DNA of 64,000 bases from Dromiciops gliroides (GCF_019393635.1 NC_057867.1:682121-746120); one strand, 5' to 3'; counted from the stretch's first letter, positions 40,601-50,483 are shown. The notes: generated by a model from the letters alone, not told the origin. A program made the numbers and translations.

Positions 40601-42068
40601 CCCTCAAGCCCCCAAATCCAGCCAGCTACACCACTGGTGGCCATCTTGCCTTTCTGGTCAGAGAGGCAGACCAGGCCCAACTGTCCGCAAGTCTTTAGAT
40701 GAGGGGCCAGGAGCCCTCTCAGCCACATCTGCCCTCAGGTCTGCCCTGAGCCAGACAGAACATCTGTCCAGAATGGCACCTCCAATACCTCTTCCCACGC
40801 AGCCTGCCCATGGCTAGATTGGCACTCAGGCCTTCCTGACTCCAGTCCCAAGCAAGGCTCTGTGTACTGTGGCACTCCAGCCAGGCCAGCTGCTCCTCGA
40901 GTGTGCTTTCATTCACATTGCAATGGAAGGGGAGAGAAAAGGCTTGGGGTTAGACATGGAATGAGGCCATGACAGACCAGATGCTCAGAGAGCTCATGTG
41001 ACTACTCCTTTTTCCAGGTGGGAGGGGGGAGAGAGGATGAAGGAGGCAGGTAAGAGAGGGATGTGGATTAAATGGGAAAGCCCGGGGAGCTAGTCCCAAG
41101 CCTCCAAAAGGGCTCAGTGGCCTGGGGCTAGAGGAAGCCCATGAGTCCAACCCATAGTCATCAGAACACACAGGGCCAAGGGGCCACCCCTGAAACCCTG
41201 GGAATCCTGCCATTCCCTCCATCTGCTTCACCCAAGGCATGGGTGCAGGGAAATTGTATTCACCTGCTGTTTGTAGGTGAGACAGACCAGTACCCACAAG
41301 CCCTCCAGGTTCAGGTAAAGGATGCACTGTCCTGTGCCCACCTCTTCCCTGGCATCAGGAGCCCTGTGTTATGTTTGCGTCCTCAGCTGCCAGAATTCCA
41401 AATGGCTTTGGTGAGTGGCATTGAGGCCTACCACAGGTGATCCATACTCATGGTTGGGGGACAGAGGGGAGAATAGGAAGAAGGAACTTGAGCCAGGCCT
41501 GCCTGACATCGGTGGCTTTAGGATGGGGGAGGTTGGGGAGCAAGAAGGTTGGAAAGGAGAGCTGGGCTATGACTAGGGGGACAGCAGGTAAGAAAAGGGA
41601 TCCAGGGGCAGCTGGGTGGCACAGTGGATAAAGCGCCAGCCTTGGATTCAGAAGAACCTGAGTTCAAATCTGGCCTCAGACACTTGACACTTACTAGCAA
41701 GTCACTTAACCCTCATAGCCCAGCAAAAAGAAAAGGGGAGGGGACCCAAGCTTACAAGGCCTGAAATGCTTGTGCCTCAAAATATTGGTCTTGCACTGCA
41801 GGATCTCGTGGGCTCAGGCAGTGCGCTGTTGTGCCGCTCACGGGGTGTGAATGGGACCTGGAGGCAGACTGGACTCACCAGCATCAAGTCTCTCTCCTTC
41901 CTCCTGACTCCCTACTTCTCATGGATCTCGAAAACCTCTTCTGTCCAGACTAACAACATCTCACTTAGTCAGTCTGTCCCTGTTGTGTCTACGGCAGTGG
42001 CAGGGCCCAGGGGCCCTCTTAACTTCTTCCCACTATTGACCCTGTGCTTAGAGTTCCTCCTGGCATAA
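33610..42068 (+). CDS. Polyserase-like protein with three trypsin-like domains, mostly inactive
   Basis: Not recognised as a named gene. Exons: 33610-33667, 33886-34057, 34732-34976, 36080-36225, 36435-38181, 38351-38522, 38780-39048, 39375-39508, 39591-39819, 39992-40127, 40344-40591, 41277-41410, 41802-42068; 1,318 residues, stop TAA. Residues 1-19 are a signal peptide ([19 protein letters not shown]). Domain 1 (about 20-259): His site is Ser72 (STASC), Asp114 kept, Ser site is Pro210. A Pro/Ala-rich insert spans about 260-755. Domain 2 (about 790-1030): His site is Ser842 (TTASC), no clear Asp, Ser site is Leu984 (GDLGAPLMC). Domain 3 (about 1058-1290): His1098 (TSAHC), Asp1145 (RNDLALILL) and Ser1235 (VGSGSALLC) are all kept, but the IVGG activation site and the Asp before the Ser are absent. 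The C-terminus is hydrophobic ([14 protein letters not shown]), possibly a GPI signal. Each domain has the same four-exon, phase-2-after-His intron pattern, so the gene grew by internal duplication. An in-frame upstream ATG near 33,568 would hide the signal peptide. Confidence 0.87.
34314..34463 (+). repeat. WSINE1-type SINE with 15-bp target-site duplication
   Basis: Complete tRNA-like head, CORE and A-rich tail, flanked by AAAACTCTCTGTTCA at 34299-34313 and 34464-34478. Intron 2 of the polyserase-like gene. Confidence 0.93.
34579..34633 (+). repeat. (CA)n microsatellite
   Basis: A pure CA run of about 27 units, about 100 bases upstream of the protease exon at 34732. Confidence 0.95.
35830..35984 (+). 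repeat. WSINE1-type SINE with 11-bp target-site duplication
   Basis: AGGGCAACTAGGTGGCACAG head and a CCCCACAAAAAAATAAAAAG tail, flanked by GAAAGGGCCTC at 35819-35829 and 35985-35995. Intron 3 of the polyserase-like gene. Confidence 0.92.
36600..38030 (+). other. Proline/alanine-rich insert of the polyserase-like gene, with degenerate repeats
   Basis: Most of the 1,747-base fifth exon encodes a low-complexity Pro/Ala/Ser/Arg stretch between trypsin-like domains 1 and 2. It contains degenerate repeats such as [26 protein letters not shown] and [12 protein letters not shown], and a tandem pair with core IVPWAGP then IIPWAGP near 37,670-37,730. No cysteines of the protease fold occur here. The frame stays open throughout, although such GC-rich sequence is stop-poor anyway. 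Confidence 0.75.
39145..39245 (-). repeat. MIR-like SINE fragment
   Basis: GCAGATGTGGGAACTGAGGC, CAGTAAATGGTGGAGTCAGG and ATTTGAAACCAGGCTCTC are reverse MIR core. Intron of the polyserase-like gene. Confidence 0.55.
41605..41727 (+). repeat. WSINE1-type SINE with internal deletion
   Basis: The head is intact, but the CTGTGTGACCCTGGG block of the CORE is missing, so CACTTACTAG joins directly to CAAGTCACTTAACC. The target-site duplication AAGAAAAGGG lies at 41590-41599 and 41728-41737. Last intron of the polyserase-like gene. Confidence 0.9.
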
Positions 42069-42291
42069 GACCATTTCCCTAAGCCAGGTCCTGCACCCAT
42101 CTAGCTTTACCCTGGTCCAAGCCAAAGTGGAGGCAGGACCATTAGAAGTGGTTGGGAGTTCCTCTTGTCCCCTTATCTCCTGCTTCCAACATCCACCAGA
42201 AGAGCAGGGCCAGGACTGTACTGGAGACATGCCAGTAGGGAAGCCCAGCTGTACCTCGCCCTCCCTAAATGATCCCTTCCCCCCTACCAGA

Positions 42292-42297
42292 AATAAA
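42292..42297 (+). terminator. Poly(A) signal of the polyserase-like gene
   Basis: An AATAAA hexamer lies 223 bases after the TAA stop, within an otherwise unremarkable 3' UTR, just before L2-derived sequence begins near 42,430. Confidence 0.7.
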
Positions 42298-42429
42298 TAC
42301 TCACACCCTCTGTGATATCCTCTTGTGAAATCAGAATCCCAGCAGGCCAGGGGCCAGGAGTGACATAGAGCAAGTCCATGCATCCAAGGGAGCTCAGTGT
42401 GTGAGGGGCAAATGAACTGCACACAAACA

Positions 42430-43200
42430 TGCCCTCAGTAACTGGCCTCTCCAAAGTCAGCCATGAACTTTTCATGGCCAAACAGAATGGCCTCTTCTCC
42501 ATCATCCTTCCTGCCCAGGCTCCTCCTGGGCTCTCTTCTCCCTTTGTAAGAGAGCTAGAATCTACTAGGATTCTCCCCTGTCCCCCTCCACGGGTTAGGA
42601 AAAGGTGTAACAAAGCCAGACATGGGGCAAGGATCAAGCTGTTCCCCTCTCATTGCTGTTTCCCTTACTGTCGTCTTGCCCACATTGGGTTGGGATTCCT
42701 CCCTGACCTGGCTGATGGCTCCAAACCACACTATACCCTGCCCTACTGACTAAATGGGATTTCCATTATGGAGACAAGTGAGTTCAAGACATCTCGAACT
42801 GGATATCAACGGGACACCTTAAACTCAACATATCCAAAAGGGAACTTGTTTTCTTTCTCCCCAAACCTTCCATATTACTGTCAAGGGTAACAACAACCCC
42901 CTAATCCCTAAGGCTCTCAATCTAAATGTCATCCTGGACTCCTTATCTACTCAACACCACCCCCGTATCCCATAGGCCTCCTCTCCTCTGACACTGCTCC
43001 TATCTTGGTGCAGCCCCTCATCTTCTCACACCTGGACCAGTAGCTGGGGGGGGGGGGGAGGGGGAGGGTCTCCCTGCCTCCAGTCTCTCCCCACTCCAAT
43101 CCATCCTCTTTTCAGTCACCAAAGTGATCATGTCATCCCTACTCAATAAACTCCAGTGGTTCCCTAGCACCTCCAGGATCAGATATAAAATAGCAATAGA
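42430..43200 (+). repeat. L2 LINE, RT fragment and 3' part
   Basis: The plus-strand translation GLSKVSHELFMAKQNGLFSI matches the L2 RT. Further on, CACCTTAAACTCAACATATC and CTGCCTCCAGTCTCTCCCCA with GATCATGTCATCCCTACTC are the L2 3' end. It begins about 130 bases after the protease poly(A) signal. Confidence 0.75.
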
Positions 43201-43290
43201 CCAGGTGTGAGGCGATAAAGGTCGGCACTAGAATAGCCTTGGTCAGGAGTAAGGCTACAAAAAATTTTAAAAGTGTAGGACATTACATTT

Positions 43291-43440
43291 GGGGCAGCTA
43301 GGTGGTACAGTAGATGAAGCACCAGCCCTGGATTCAGGAGGACTTGAGTTCAAATCTGGCCTCAGACACTTGATACTTACTAGCTTGTGTGACCCTGGGC
43401 AAGTCACTTAACCTGCATTGCCCCGCAAAAATAAATAAAT
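43291..43440 (+). repeat. WSINE1-type SINE
   Basis: Complete element from GGGGCAGCTAGGTGGTACAG to a CCCCGCAAAAATAAATAAAT tail. Confidence 0.92.
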
Positions 43441-43729
43441 TTAATTTAAAAAGGGACAGGCAAAGGAATTGGGATTACAACCAAGAATCACCTATCCAGC
43501 AAAACTTGAGTATAATCTTTCAGGGGGGGAAATGGGACTTCAATGAAAAAGAGGACTTTCAGGTATTTGTGATGAAAAGAATGAATAGAAAATTTGACTT
43601 TCAAATACAAGACCCTAGAGAAACATAAAAAGGTAAACAGGAAAAAGAAATTAAGAGGGATGTTAAAAGGCTAAACTGTTTACGTTTCTACATGGGAAGA
43701 TGATACATCTAACTCATAAGAACTTTCTC

Positions 43730-43885
43730 GGGGCAGCTAGGTGGAGCAGTGGATAAAGCACTGGCCCTGGATTCAGGAGGACCTGAGTTCAAATCTGGCT
43801 TCAGACACTTGACACTTACTAGCTATGTGACCCTTGGCAAGTCACTTAACCCACATTGCCCCACAAACAAACAAGGAGAAAAAAA
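43730..43885 (+). repeat. WSINE1-type SINE with 12-bp target-site duplication
   Basis: Complete element; target-site duplication AAGAACTTTCTC at 43718-43729 and 43886-43897. Confidence 0.93.
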
Positions 43886-44044
43886 AAGAACTTTCTCAGT
43901 ATTAGGGCAGATGACAGAAATAAATGTAGACAGAGGGCACAGGTGGGAATTGATTATGAAGGGATGATATCTGTGAAGTATTTTTTGTTTATCTTTTTTG
44001 TGGAGTGGTTGGAGTTGGGTGACATGACTGGGGTCGTGCAGTGG

Positions 44045-44112
44045 GTGTCTTGTGTCTGAGGCTGGATTTGGGCTCAGGTCTTCCTATGTCCACTGTGCCA
44101 CCTAGCTGCCCC
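44045..44112 (-). repeat. WSINE1-type SINE, head fragment
   Basis: TTGTGTCTGAGGCTGGATTT to CACTGTGCCACCTAGCTGCC, the reverse complement of the tRNA-like half only. Confidence 0.75.
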
Positions 44113-44719
44113 ATGATGACATCTTTAGGGTAAAACTGAGGGGTGAGAGGAATGCACTGGGGGAAGGTGAAGGGGAGAGTTAGAATGGGGCGAAATCCCA
44201 CATGAAAGAAATAGGAAAGGGCTTATGGAGTGGGGGAAGACATGGGGGAGAAGCAGGGCAGTAAATGAACTTTACACTCATCAGAATAGGCTCAAAGACC
44301 TTAATCTCATCAGAGTTGGTCAAGGAGGGAATAACATATATACTCATTTGGGTGGAGTAATCTAATAACCCTGCAGGAAAATAGGAGGGGAAGGGGATAA
44401 GGAGGGAGGGGTAAAAGAAGAGAGGGCAGATTGGGGGAGGGAGCAGTCAGAAGCAAATATTTTGAGGAGGAATAGGATGAAAGAAGATAGATAATAGAGT
44501 AAATATCATGGGGAAGGGAATAGGATGGAGGGAAACAGTTAATAATAGTAACTGTGAAAAAGAGAAAAGGAAAAAATTGTACAAAAAATATGTATACTTG
44601 AGTATTTTATACTCACAAGTATCCATTTAATTTAGGTAGTTAGATTTATTTGGCATATAATTGGGGGAAATAGTTTTTAATCATTTCTTCCATTTCTTTT
44701 GTTTTGAATTAACTTTTTT

Positions 44720-44880
44720 TTTCTTTTCTTTTCTTTTTTTTTTTGCTGGGCAATGGGGGTTAAGTGACTTGCCCAGGGTCACACAGCTAGTATGTGTCAA
44801 GTGTCTGAGGCCAGATTTGAACTCAGGTACTCCTGAATCCAGGGCCGGTGCTTTATCCACTGTGCCACCTAGCTGCCCCC
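44720..44880 (-). repeat. WSINE1-type SINE with 9-bp target-site duplication
   Basis: A T-rich tail at left, CORE and head in reverse to AGCTGCCCCC, flanked by AACTTTTTT at 44711-44719 and 44881-44889. Confidence 0.9.
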
Positions 44881-45121
44881 AACTTTTTTCATTTTTGATA
44901 CTAATTTGGTTTTCCTCTTTCTTTTTGTAAACAAATTAGTTAATGGTTTATGTCTTGGGCTTTTATTCAGAAAACTAGCTAACAGTTTCTTTAGGTTTTT
45001 GCTTTCAATTTGGCTAATCTTTGATTTTCAACATTTCTATTTTTGAGTTTAATATATTTTTTAAATGTGTTGGTTTTCTAGGTTGTTTTTTTAGTCGCAT
45101 GCTCCATTTGATGATCTGTGT

Positions 45122-45130
<9 letters not shown>

Positions 45131-45160
<30 letters not shown>

Positions 45161-45298
45161 GGGGGGGCAGGGCAATGAGGGTTAAGTGACTTGCCCAGTG
45201 TCATACAGCTAGTGTCAAGTGTCTGAGGCCAGATTTGAACTCAGGTCCTCCTGGATCCAGGCCTGGTGCTCTATCCACTGTGCCACCTAGCTACGCCT
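45131..45298 (-). repeat. WSINE1-type SINE with (CT)n-expanded tail
   Basis: Target-site duplication TGTGTTCTCTCT at 45119-45130 and 45299-45310. The tail side holds a long pure (CT)n run, so the microsatellite lies at the SINE's 3' end. Confidence 0.88.
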
Positions 45299-45505
45299 TG
45301 TGTTCTCTCTTTTGTTGATGAAAATGTTTACAGATATAAGTTTGCCCCCTTTAGAATTCTTTGGCTGAGACACAAAAAATTTTATATGTTTTCTTCTTGT
45401 TATTACCTTTAATGAACTTACCTACTGTTTCTCTGATTCATTTTTTGACTCGTACATTCTATGGGATTAAATCATTTAGTCTCAAATTAATTTTTAATCT
45501 TTTAA

Positions 45506-45655
45506 GGGGCAGCTAGATAGAGGCAGTGGATAGAGCACCAACTTTGGAGTCAGGAGGACCTGAGTTCAAATCTGTCAGCAGACACTTAACACTTACTAGC
45601 TGTGTGACCCTGGGCAAGTCACTTAACCCCAATTGCCTCGCCAAAAAAAAAAAAA
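45506..45655 (+). repeat. WSINE1-type SINE
   Basis: GGGGCAGCTAGATAGAGGCA to CAATTGCCTCGCC plus an A13 tail, inserted in the L1 segment. Confidence 0.9.
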
Positions 45656-46423
45656 TCTCTTATTCAGTAGCCCTCTATCATGTTTTATTGTGTTATAGTC
45701 CATAAAAGTTATGTTTACTATTTCTACTTTTCTGCATTTGTGAGATTCTTATGCCCTAATATATAATCAATTTTTGCAAAGAGACTGTGCACAGTTGTGC
45801 AACATGTATATTCTTTTTTGTATTCATTAAGCAATCACCAGAATTCTATCATTTTTAACTTTTCTAAAGTTCTGTATAGATTGTTCCTTTCTTGTTTATT
45901 TTTTGTTAGATTTGTCTAGTTCTGAAAGTGATACGTTGAGATCCCCCACTATTATAGTTTTTGCCTGTCTGTTTTTCCATGTAAATCATTTAACTTATCC
46001 TTCATGTATTTAGACACTGTACTAATTCAGTGGATGTTAATATTGTTAGCGATTCATTGTCAACTATCTGGAAAAAATAGGAAAAGAAGAGGTCCTACCA
46101 AAATATTTCTATGATACAACTATCATTTTGATTTCTAAATCAGTGAAAGTCAAAATTGACCAAAAAAACCCAACTATAGACCTATATCCCTAATGAACAT
46201 TGATGCAAAGATTAAAAAAAAAATTAGTAAGGAGACTACAACAACATATTACGAAGATTATACACTATAATCAGAATGGATTTATACCAGGAATGCAGGA
46301 TTGGTTTGATACTAGGAAAATCATCAACATAATAGAGCACATTAATAACAAGAATAACAAAAATCATTATATCAATATGTGGAGAAAAAGCTTTTGACAA
46401 GAAATGACAGTACCTATCTTTTT

Positions 46424-46584
46424 GTTTTTTTTGTTTTGTTTTTTCAGTGAGGCAATTGGGGTTAAGTGACTTGCCCAGGGTCACACAGCTAGTAAGTGTT
46501 AAGTGTCTGAGGCCGGATTTGAACTCAGGTACTCCTGACTCCAGGGCCAGTGCTCTATCCACTGCACCACCTAGCTGCCCCCAA
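46424..46584 (-). repeat. WSINE1-type SINE with 14-bp target-site duplication
   Basis: Inserted in the L1 RT region in reverse. Target-site duplication GTACCTATCTTTTT at 46410-46423 and 46585-46598. Confidence 0.93.
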
Positions 46585-46984
46585 GTACCTATCTTTTTAA
46601 AAAATTAGAAAACATAGGAATAATTGGATCTTTCCTTAATGTGATAAGTAGCAAGCATTATCTGTAATGGAATTAACAAGTCCTTTTCAATAAGATTAGG
46701 GTAAAGCAAAGATGTTTATTATCACAATTACTCTTTAATAGTTCTAGAAATAATAGCTACAGCAATGACATGAAGAAAATTGAGGGGATAAGAATAGGCA
46801 AAGAGGAAACAAAATTGTTACTTTTTGCCCATGATATGATAGTTTTCTTGGAGAGCCCTAGAGAATCAACTGAAAAAACTAACCAAAACAATTAACAACA
46901 TCATCAAAGTTGCAGGATAGACAATCCATAAAAATCATGAACATTTCTGCTTATTACCAAACCAGCAGGGGGGAAGGGAATAAA

Positions 46985-47215
46985 CATATAGCACCTACTA
47001 TGTGCCAGGCACTTTACAAGTATCTCATTTGATCCTCACACAATCTTGGGAGGTAGGTGCTATTATTATTCTCATTTTATAGTTGAGGAAACTGAGACAA
47101 AAAGATTCAGTGACTTTGCCCAGGGTCACACAGCCAAGAAATGTCAGAGGCTGGATTTGAACTCAGGTCTTTGACTCTAGGGCCAGCACTGTATACAGTG
47201 GCATCACTAGATGCC
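46985..47215 (-). repeat. MIR-type SINE
   Basis: CACCTACTATGTGCCAGGCA, TAGTTGAGGAAACTGAGACA and GTCACACAGCCAAGAAATGT: a reverse MIR, relatively well preserved. It is inserted in the L1. Confidence 0.75.
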
Positions 47216-47561
47216 CAGCAGGTAGAGATAGGGAAATTCCATTTAAGATAACTACAGAATATATAAAATACTTCTACGGTCTAGCTTCCAAGACACACAC
47301 AAGAACATCATGAACATAATTATAAAGCACTCCACACAAAGACAGATCTAAATAATTGGAGAAATATTCATCATTAATTGTTTGTGGGTATTTAAGCCAG
47401 GAACATAAAAATTACAATAATTCCAAAGTAACTTACTTATTCCATGTTATAGCAATTCAGCTACCCAAAGGATTACTTTCTAGAACCAGAAGAAAATGAT
47501 AAAATTCATCTTGAAGAATAAAAGGCCAAAAATCTCGATTAAAAAAAGTGAAGGAGGGGGG

Positions 47562-47702
47562 GTGGCTAGGCGGTGCAGTGGATAAAGCACTGGCCCTAGA
47601 TTCAGGAGGACCTGAGTTCAAATCTGGCCTAGGACACTTGACACTTACCAGCTGTGTGACCCTGGGCAAGTCACTTAACCCCCATTGCCCTGCCCCCCCC
47701 AA
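47562..47702 (+). repeat. WSINE1-type SINE with about 21-bp target-site duplication
   Basis: Flanked by an AAAAAAAGTGAAGGAGG-type duplication at 47541-47561 and 47703-47723. It splits the L1 segment just before VKEGGLAVPSLKLC. Confidence 0.92.
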
Positions 47703-48225
47703 AAAAAAAGTGAAGGAGGGGGGCCTAGCAGTACCAAGTCTCAAACTATGCTACAAAGCAGTGATCATCAATTTTGTATATTATGTATACATAACATGCA
47801 GAATAAAAGTCAGCATAGTAACCTAGTGTTTGATAAACCCAGACATACCAGTTACTCACTTTGTGACCAAAACCATAGGGAAAATGGGGAAAAGGGGAAA
47901 AGGGGAAAAGGTCTGGCAGCAGTTTGGGTTAGACCGATGACTAGCATCATATCACATTTCATATTATATATAACCTCAAGATAAGCACAAACAAAACCAA
48001 TGTAGCTAGAATTATAAGACAAGCGAGTAAATGGGGGGGGGGGAAGAATCTTTGCAGCAAGTTCCTTTGATAAAGGTCCCAGTTCTAAGATATTTAAATT
48101 TATAAGAATAAGAGTCATTTCCTAATTGACAAGTGGTCAAAGGATATATGAACAGGCAGTTTTCTGAGGAAAAAATCCAAGCTCAATAGCCATATTAAAA
48201 AATGCTGTAAATCACTAATAATTAT

Positions 48226-49263
48226 AAACAATTTATACAGTAATGGCAGCATTTTCAATACAAACAACTTTGCAAGACTGAGGCAGTTGGAGTCCCCTCA
48301 CAATGTCCAGCCACAGTCCAGGAGAGGAATGATGACACGCATCACCCTGCCTTCTGACAGAGGGGATGGACTCCAAGGGCAGATTGAGCCAGATTTTGGA
48401 GGGGGGGGGGAGACCTCGGGACACATGATGATTGTGGGAATTTGTTTTGCTCAGCCACCCTCGGGATTTTGTTTTTCTCAATGGGATCGAGGGAGGGAAG
48501 AGGGAAAGCATTTGAACCTGGAAATTCAATTGCATTTGTGTACATATAAACATGTTTGTTGTGGCATAACACACTCCCACATTAGCTGTGCCCCCAAATG
48601 TCTCGCCTTTTTGCATCTTAAGCTCCTTACCTCCCTGGTACTTTGCTATTTCTTTATTCTTTTGGTTTATTGCTGCTTTGATCATCATTCTCAAGTCTTT
48701 CAAAGGTTTTTCTAAAGTATAATTGTTAATCACTTTGTTCTCCTTCTGTTCACAAGCATCTTAATGATGGTTGTTGACACATGCATGGTGCTTTAAGGTG
48801 TGCTAAGTGCTTTACAAATACCTCACTAGATCCTCTCAACAATCCCATTTTACAAATGAGGAAAAAGAAACTTAAAGTGCTTACTTAAGTGACTGGCCCG
48901 GGGTCACACAGCTAGGAAGTGTCTGAGCCACCATTTGAACTGACTCCAGGTCTTCCACGCTATACAGGGCAGGCACTAGTTTCCTCTGAAATTGTCCATT
49001 TCATCGTCTCTAATGGCACAGTAACTATCTGTTATGTTCAGCCATTCCCCAAATGATGGTACCCTGTCAGCTTTCAGGTTTTTTTCTTGCCACACTAAGT
49101 CTTTTTGTACATAAAGCACCTTTTCCTCTTTCTCTGATCTCTTCTGCAGGGACCTAGTAGTGGCATTGCTGGATCACAGGGTGTGTACCCATTAGTAATG
49201 TTTTGGCCACATTTCCAAATTGCTTTCCAGTGTGACCACACCACTCCACCATCCCTTAAGAAT
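48226..49263. repeat. Composite insertion inside L1, with MIR and inverted L1 3' fragment
   Basis: L1 ORF2 is interrupted between KMLQI (about 48,215) and LLIREMRIKTT (about 49,268), with ATAATTA at both edges. Inside are unclassified sequence (48,230-48,770), a reverse MIR (about 48,775-48,965) and, at about 49,030-49,262, a minus-strand copy of the L1 ORF2 C-terminus (CDPAMPLLGPCRRDQRKRKR). Confidence 0.6.
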
Positions 49264-49620
49264 TGGATATAATTACTACTGATTAGAGAAATGCGAATTA
49301 AAACAACTCTGAGGTGCCACCTCACATCTATTAGATTGACTAGCATGACAGAAAAGGGAAATGATAAATATCGTAGAAGACATGGGAAAATTAGAACGCT
49401 ACTCCACTGTTGGTGGAGTTGTGAACTGATCCAGCCATTCTGGAGAGCAATTTGGAACCATGTCCCAAGGGCCGTAAAATTGTGCATACTCTTTGACCCA
49501 GCCATACCATTGTATCGGAAGGGTCTGTATCCCAAAGAAATCATAAAAAGGACTCACGTGTACCAAAAAAAAATATGGAGCTCAAAATCTTATAAAAATC
49601 AATGTTGTAAACCAAATAAA
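49264..49620 (+). repeat. L1 LINE ORF2 C-terminus, resumed
   Basis: LLIREMRIKTTLRCHLTSIR, RTLLHCWWSCELIQPFWRAI and LFDPAIPLYRKGLYPKEIIK follow the L1 ORF2 C-terminal consensus. The element ends near 49,600 in A-rich sequence. Confidence 0.85.
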
Positions 49621-49811
49621 AATGTAAAAATAACAACTTGTCACTTCCTTTTTGTCACCGACCTCTGAGTTGTTCAAACGCATTTCTCTGTTAGCGATCA
49701 GAAGCTTTGGGGGTCCTCTAGTCGTCGCTAATTTCCTCTGAAAAATGTTTGTTCATCTCCCCAGTTTGGCCGATTATAAATTGGAGAACGAATCTTCCAA
49801 ATTGGAATCGT

Positions 49812-49958
49812 AGGGGCAGCTAGGTGACGCAGTGGATAAAGCATCGGCCCTGGATTCAGGAGGACCTGAGTTCCAATCCGGCCTCAGACACTTGCCAGCT
49901 GTGTGACCCTGGGCAAGTCATTTAACCCTCATTGCCCCGCAAAAAAAAAAAAAAAAAA
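49812..49958 (+). repeat. WSINE1-type SINE
   Basis: Complete element with an A18 tail. AATTGGAATCGTAG occurs just before it (about 49,799) and again about 20 bases after the tail (about 49,980), so about 20 bases lie between the tail and the repeated target. Confidence 0.92.
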
Positions 49959-50149
49959 GCCCTCTTCTGCTTCCAAACCAATTGGAATCGTAGTTCCCAG
50001 CCGCCACCTCCGCTCCGCCCCGCCAACCCCGGACTGAAAGAGAAGGAAGGTGGGAAGGCAGAGGTGGTGGTGGGGGGACCGCAGGAGTGCCCGGGGCAAG
50101 GATGGGGGGGCCGGAACCGGAGGGGGTAACGAGAGGGGGTTTTCAAGGG

Positions 50150-50483
50150 GCGGGGTGGGCCCCCTCTCCCCCAAAGTGAGGGTGATTCTGCAGGCGCGGA
50201 GCGGACCCAATCAGCGACCTTCTTCCGGGTCGTCCTCCCTTCTGCGCCTAGGCGTCGGGCCGGGTGGGGCGTGGTCAGGTTCGGGCGAATCAGCGGCGGC
50301 CCCCGCGCCATTTCTCATCCCATTGGTCTTCGCGACTTCCTTGGGCGGAAGGGGGGAGGCCACAGGAAGGGATCGTGGTCTTTCCTTCTCCCGCCCTGTG
50401 TCTGGACCAATCAGCCGCGGGCGCTCAGCCACGCCCCTTCCCTTTGGTTGCACGGGTCCAGAGCGCTGGCGGCCAGCAGAACG
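50150..50483 (+). promoter_or_regulatory. HSD17B10: HSD17B10 CpG-rich promoter with NF-Y (CCAAT) boxes
   Basis: This is a GC- and CpG-rich stretch directly upstream of the HSD17B10 ATG. It has three CCAAT boxes: CCAATCAG at 50208-50215, ATTGG (reverse orientation) at 50322-50326 and CCAATCAG at 50407-50414, about 85-115 bases apart. There is no TATA box. Regular CCAAT spacing is typical of NF-Y-driven housekeeping promoters. Confidence 0.75.

Larger units (their letters stand above)
43441..44710. other. Purine-rich, unclassified intergenic sequence
   Basis: A-rich and G-rich sequence has the feel of a marsupial interspersed repeat, with phrases such as GATTACAACCAAGAATCACC and AAATATCATGGGGAAGGGAA, but I cannot assign a family. 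It is interrupted by SINEs at 43730-43885 and 44045-44112. No host gene is seen. Confidence 0.5.
44890..46055 (-). repeat. L1 LINE, inverted 5' segment (ORF2 endonuclease region)
   Basis: Plus-strand phrases such as GTTGAGATCCCCCACTATTA are the reverse complement of the L1 ORF2 N-terminal endonuclease region. It meets a plus-oriented L1 segment at about 46,055. SINEs at 45131-45298 and 45506-45655 are inserted in it. Confidence 0.65.
46056..48225 (+). repeat. L1 LINE ORF2 remnant, RT to C-terminal region
   Basis: Plus-strand fragments follow L1 ORF2 in order: [20 protein letters not shown] (RT), IRIGKEETKLLLFAHDMIVF (catalytic box, with His where the first Asp is expected), VKEGGLAVPSLKLCYKA, and MNRQFSEEKIQ near 48,150. 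It contains many stops. Insertions: SINE 46424-46584, MIR 46985-47215, SINE 47562-47702. Confidence 0.85.

Noticed and set aside
46200-46397. Short plus-strand frame considered as a small host gene
   Set aside because: It is L1 ORF2 reverse-transcriptase remnant ([12 protein letters not shown]).
48287-48715. 142-residue plus-strand frame
   Set aside because: It lies in the composite block inserted in L1, has no homology I can see, and no splice context.
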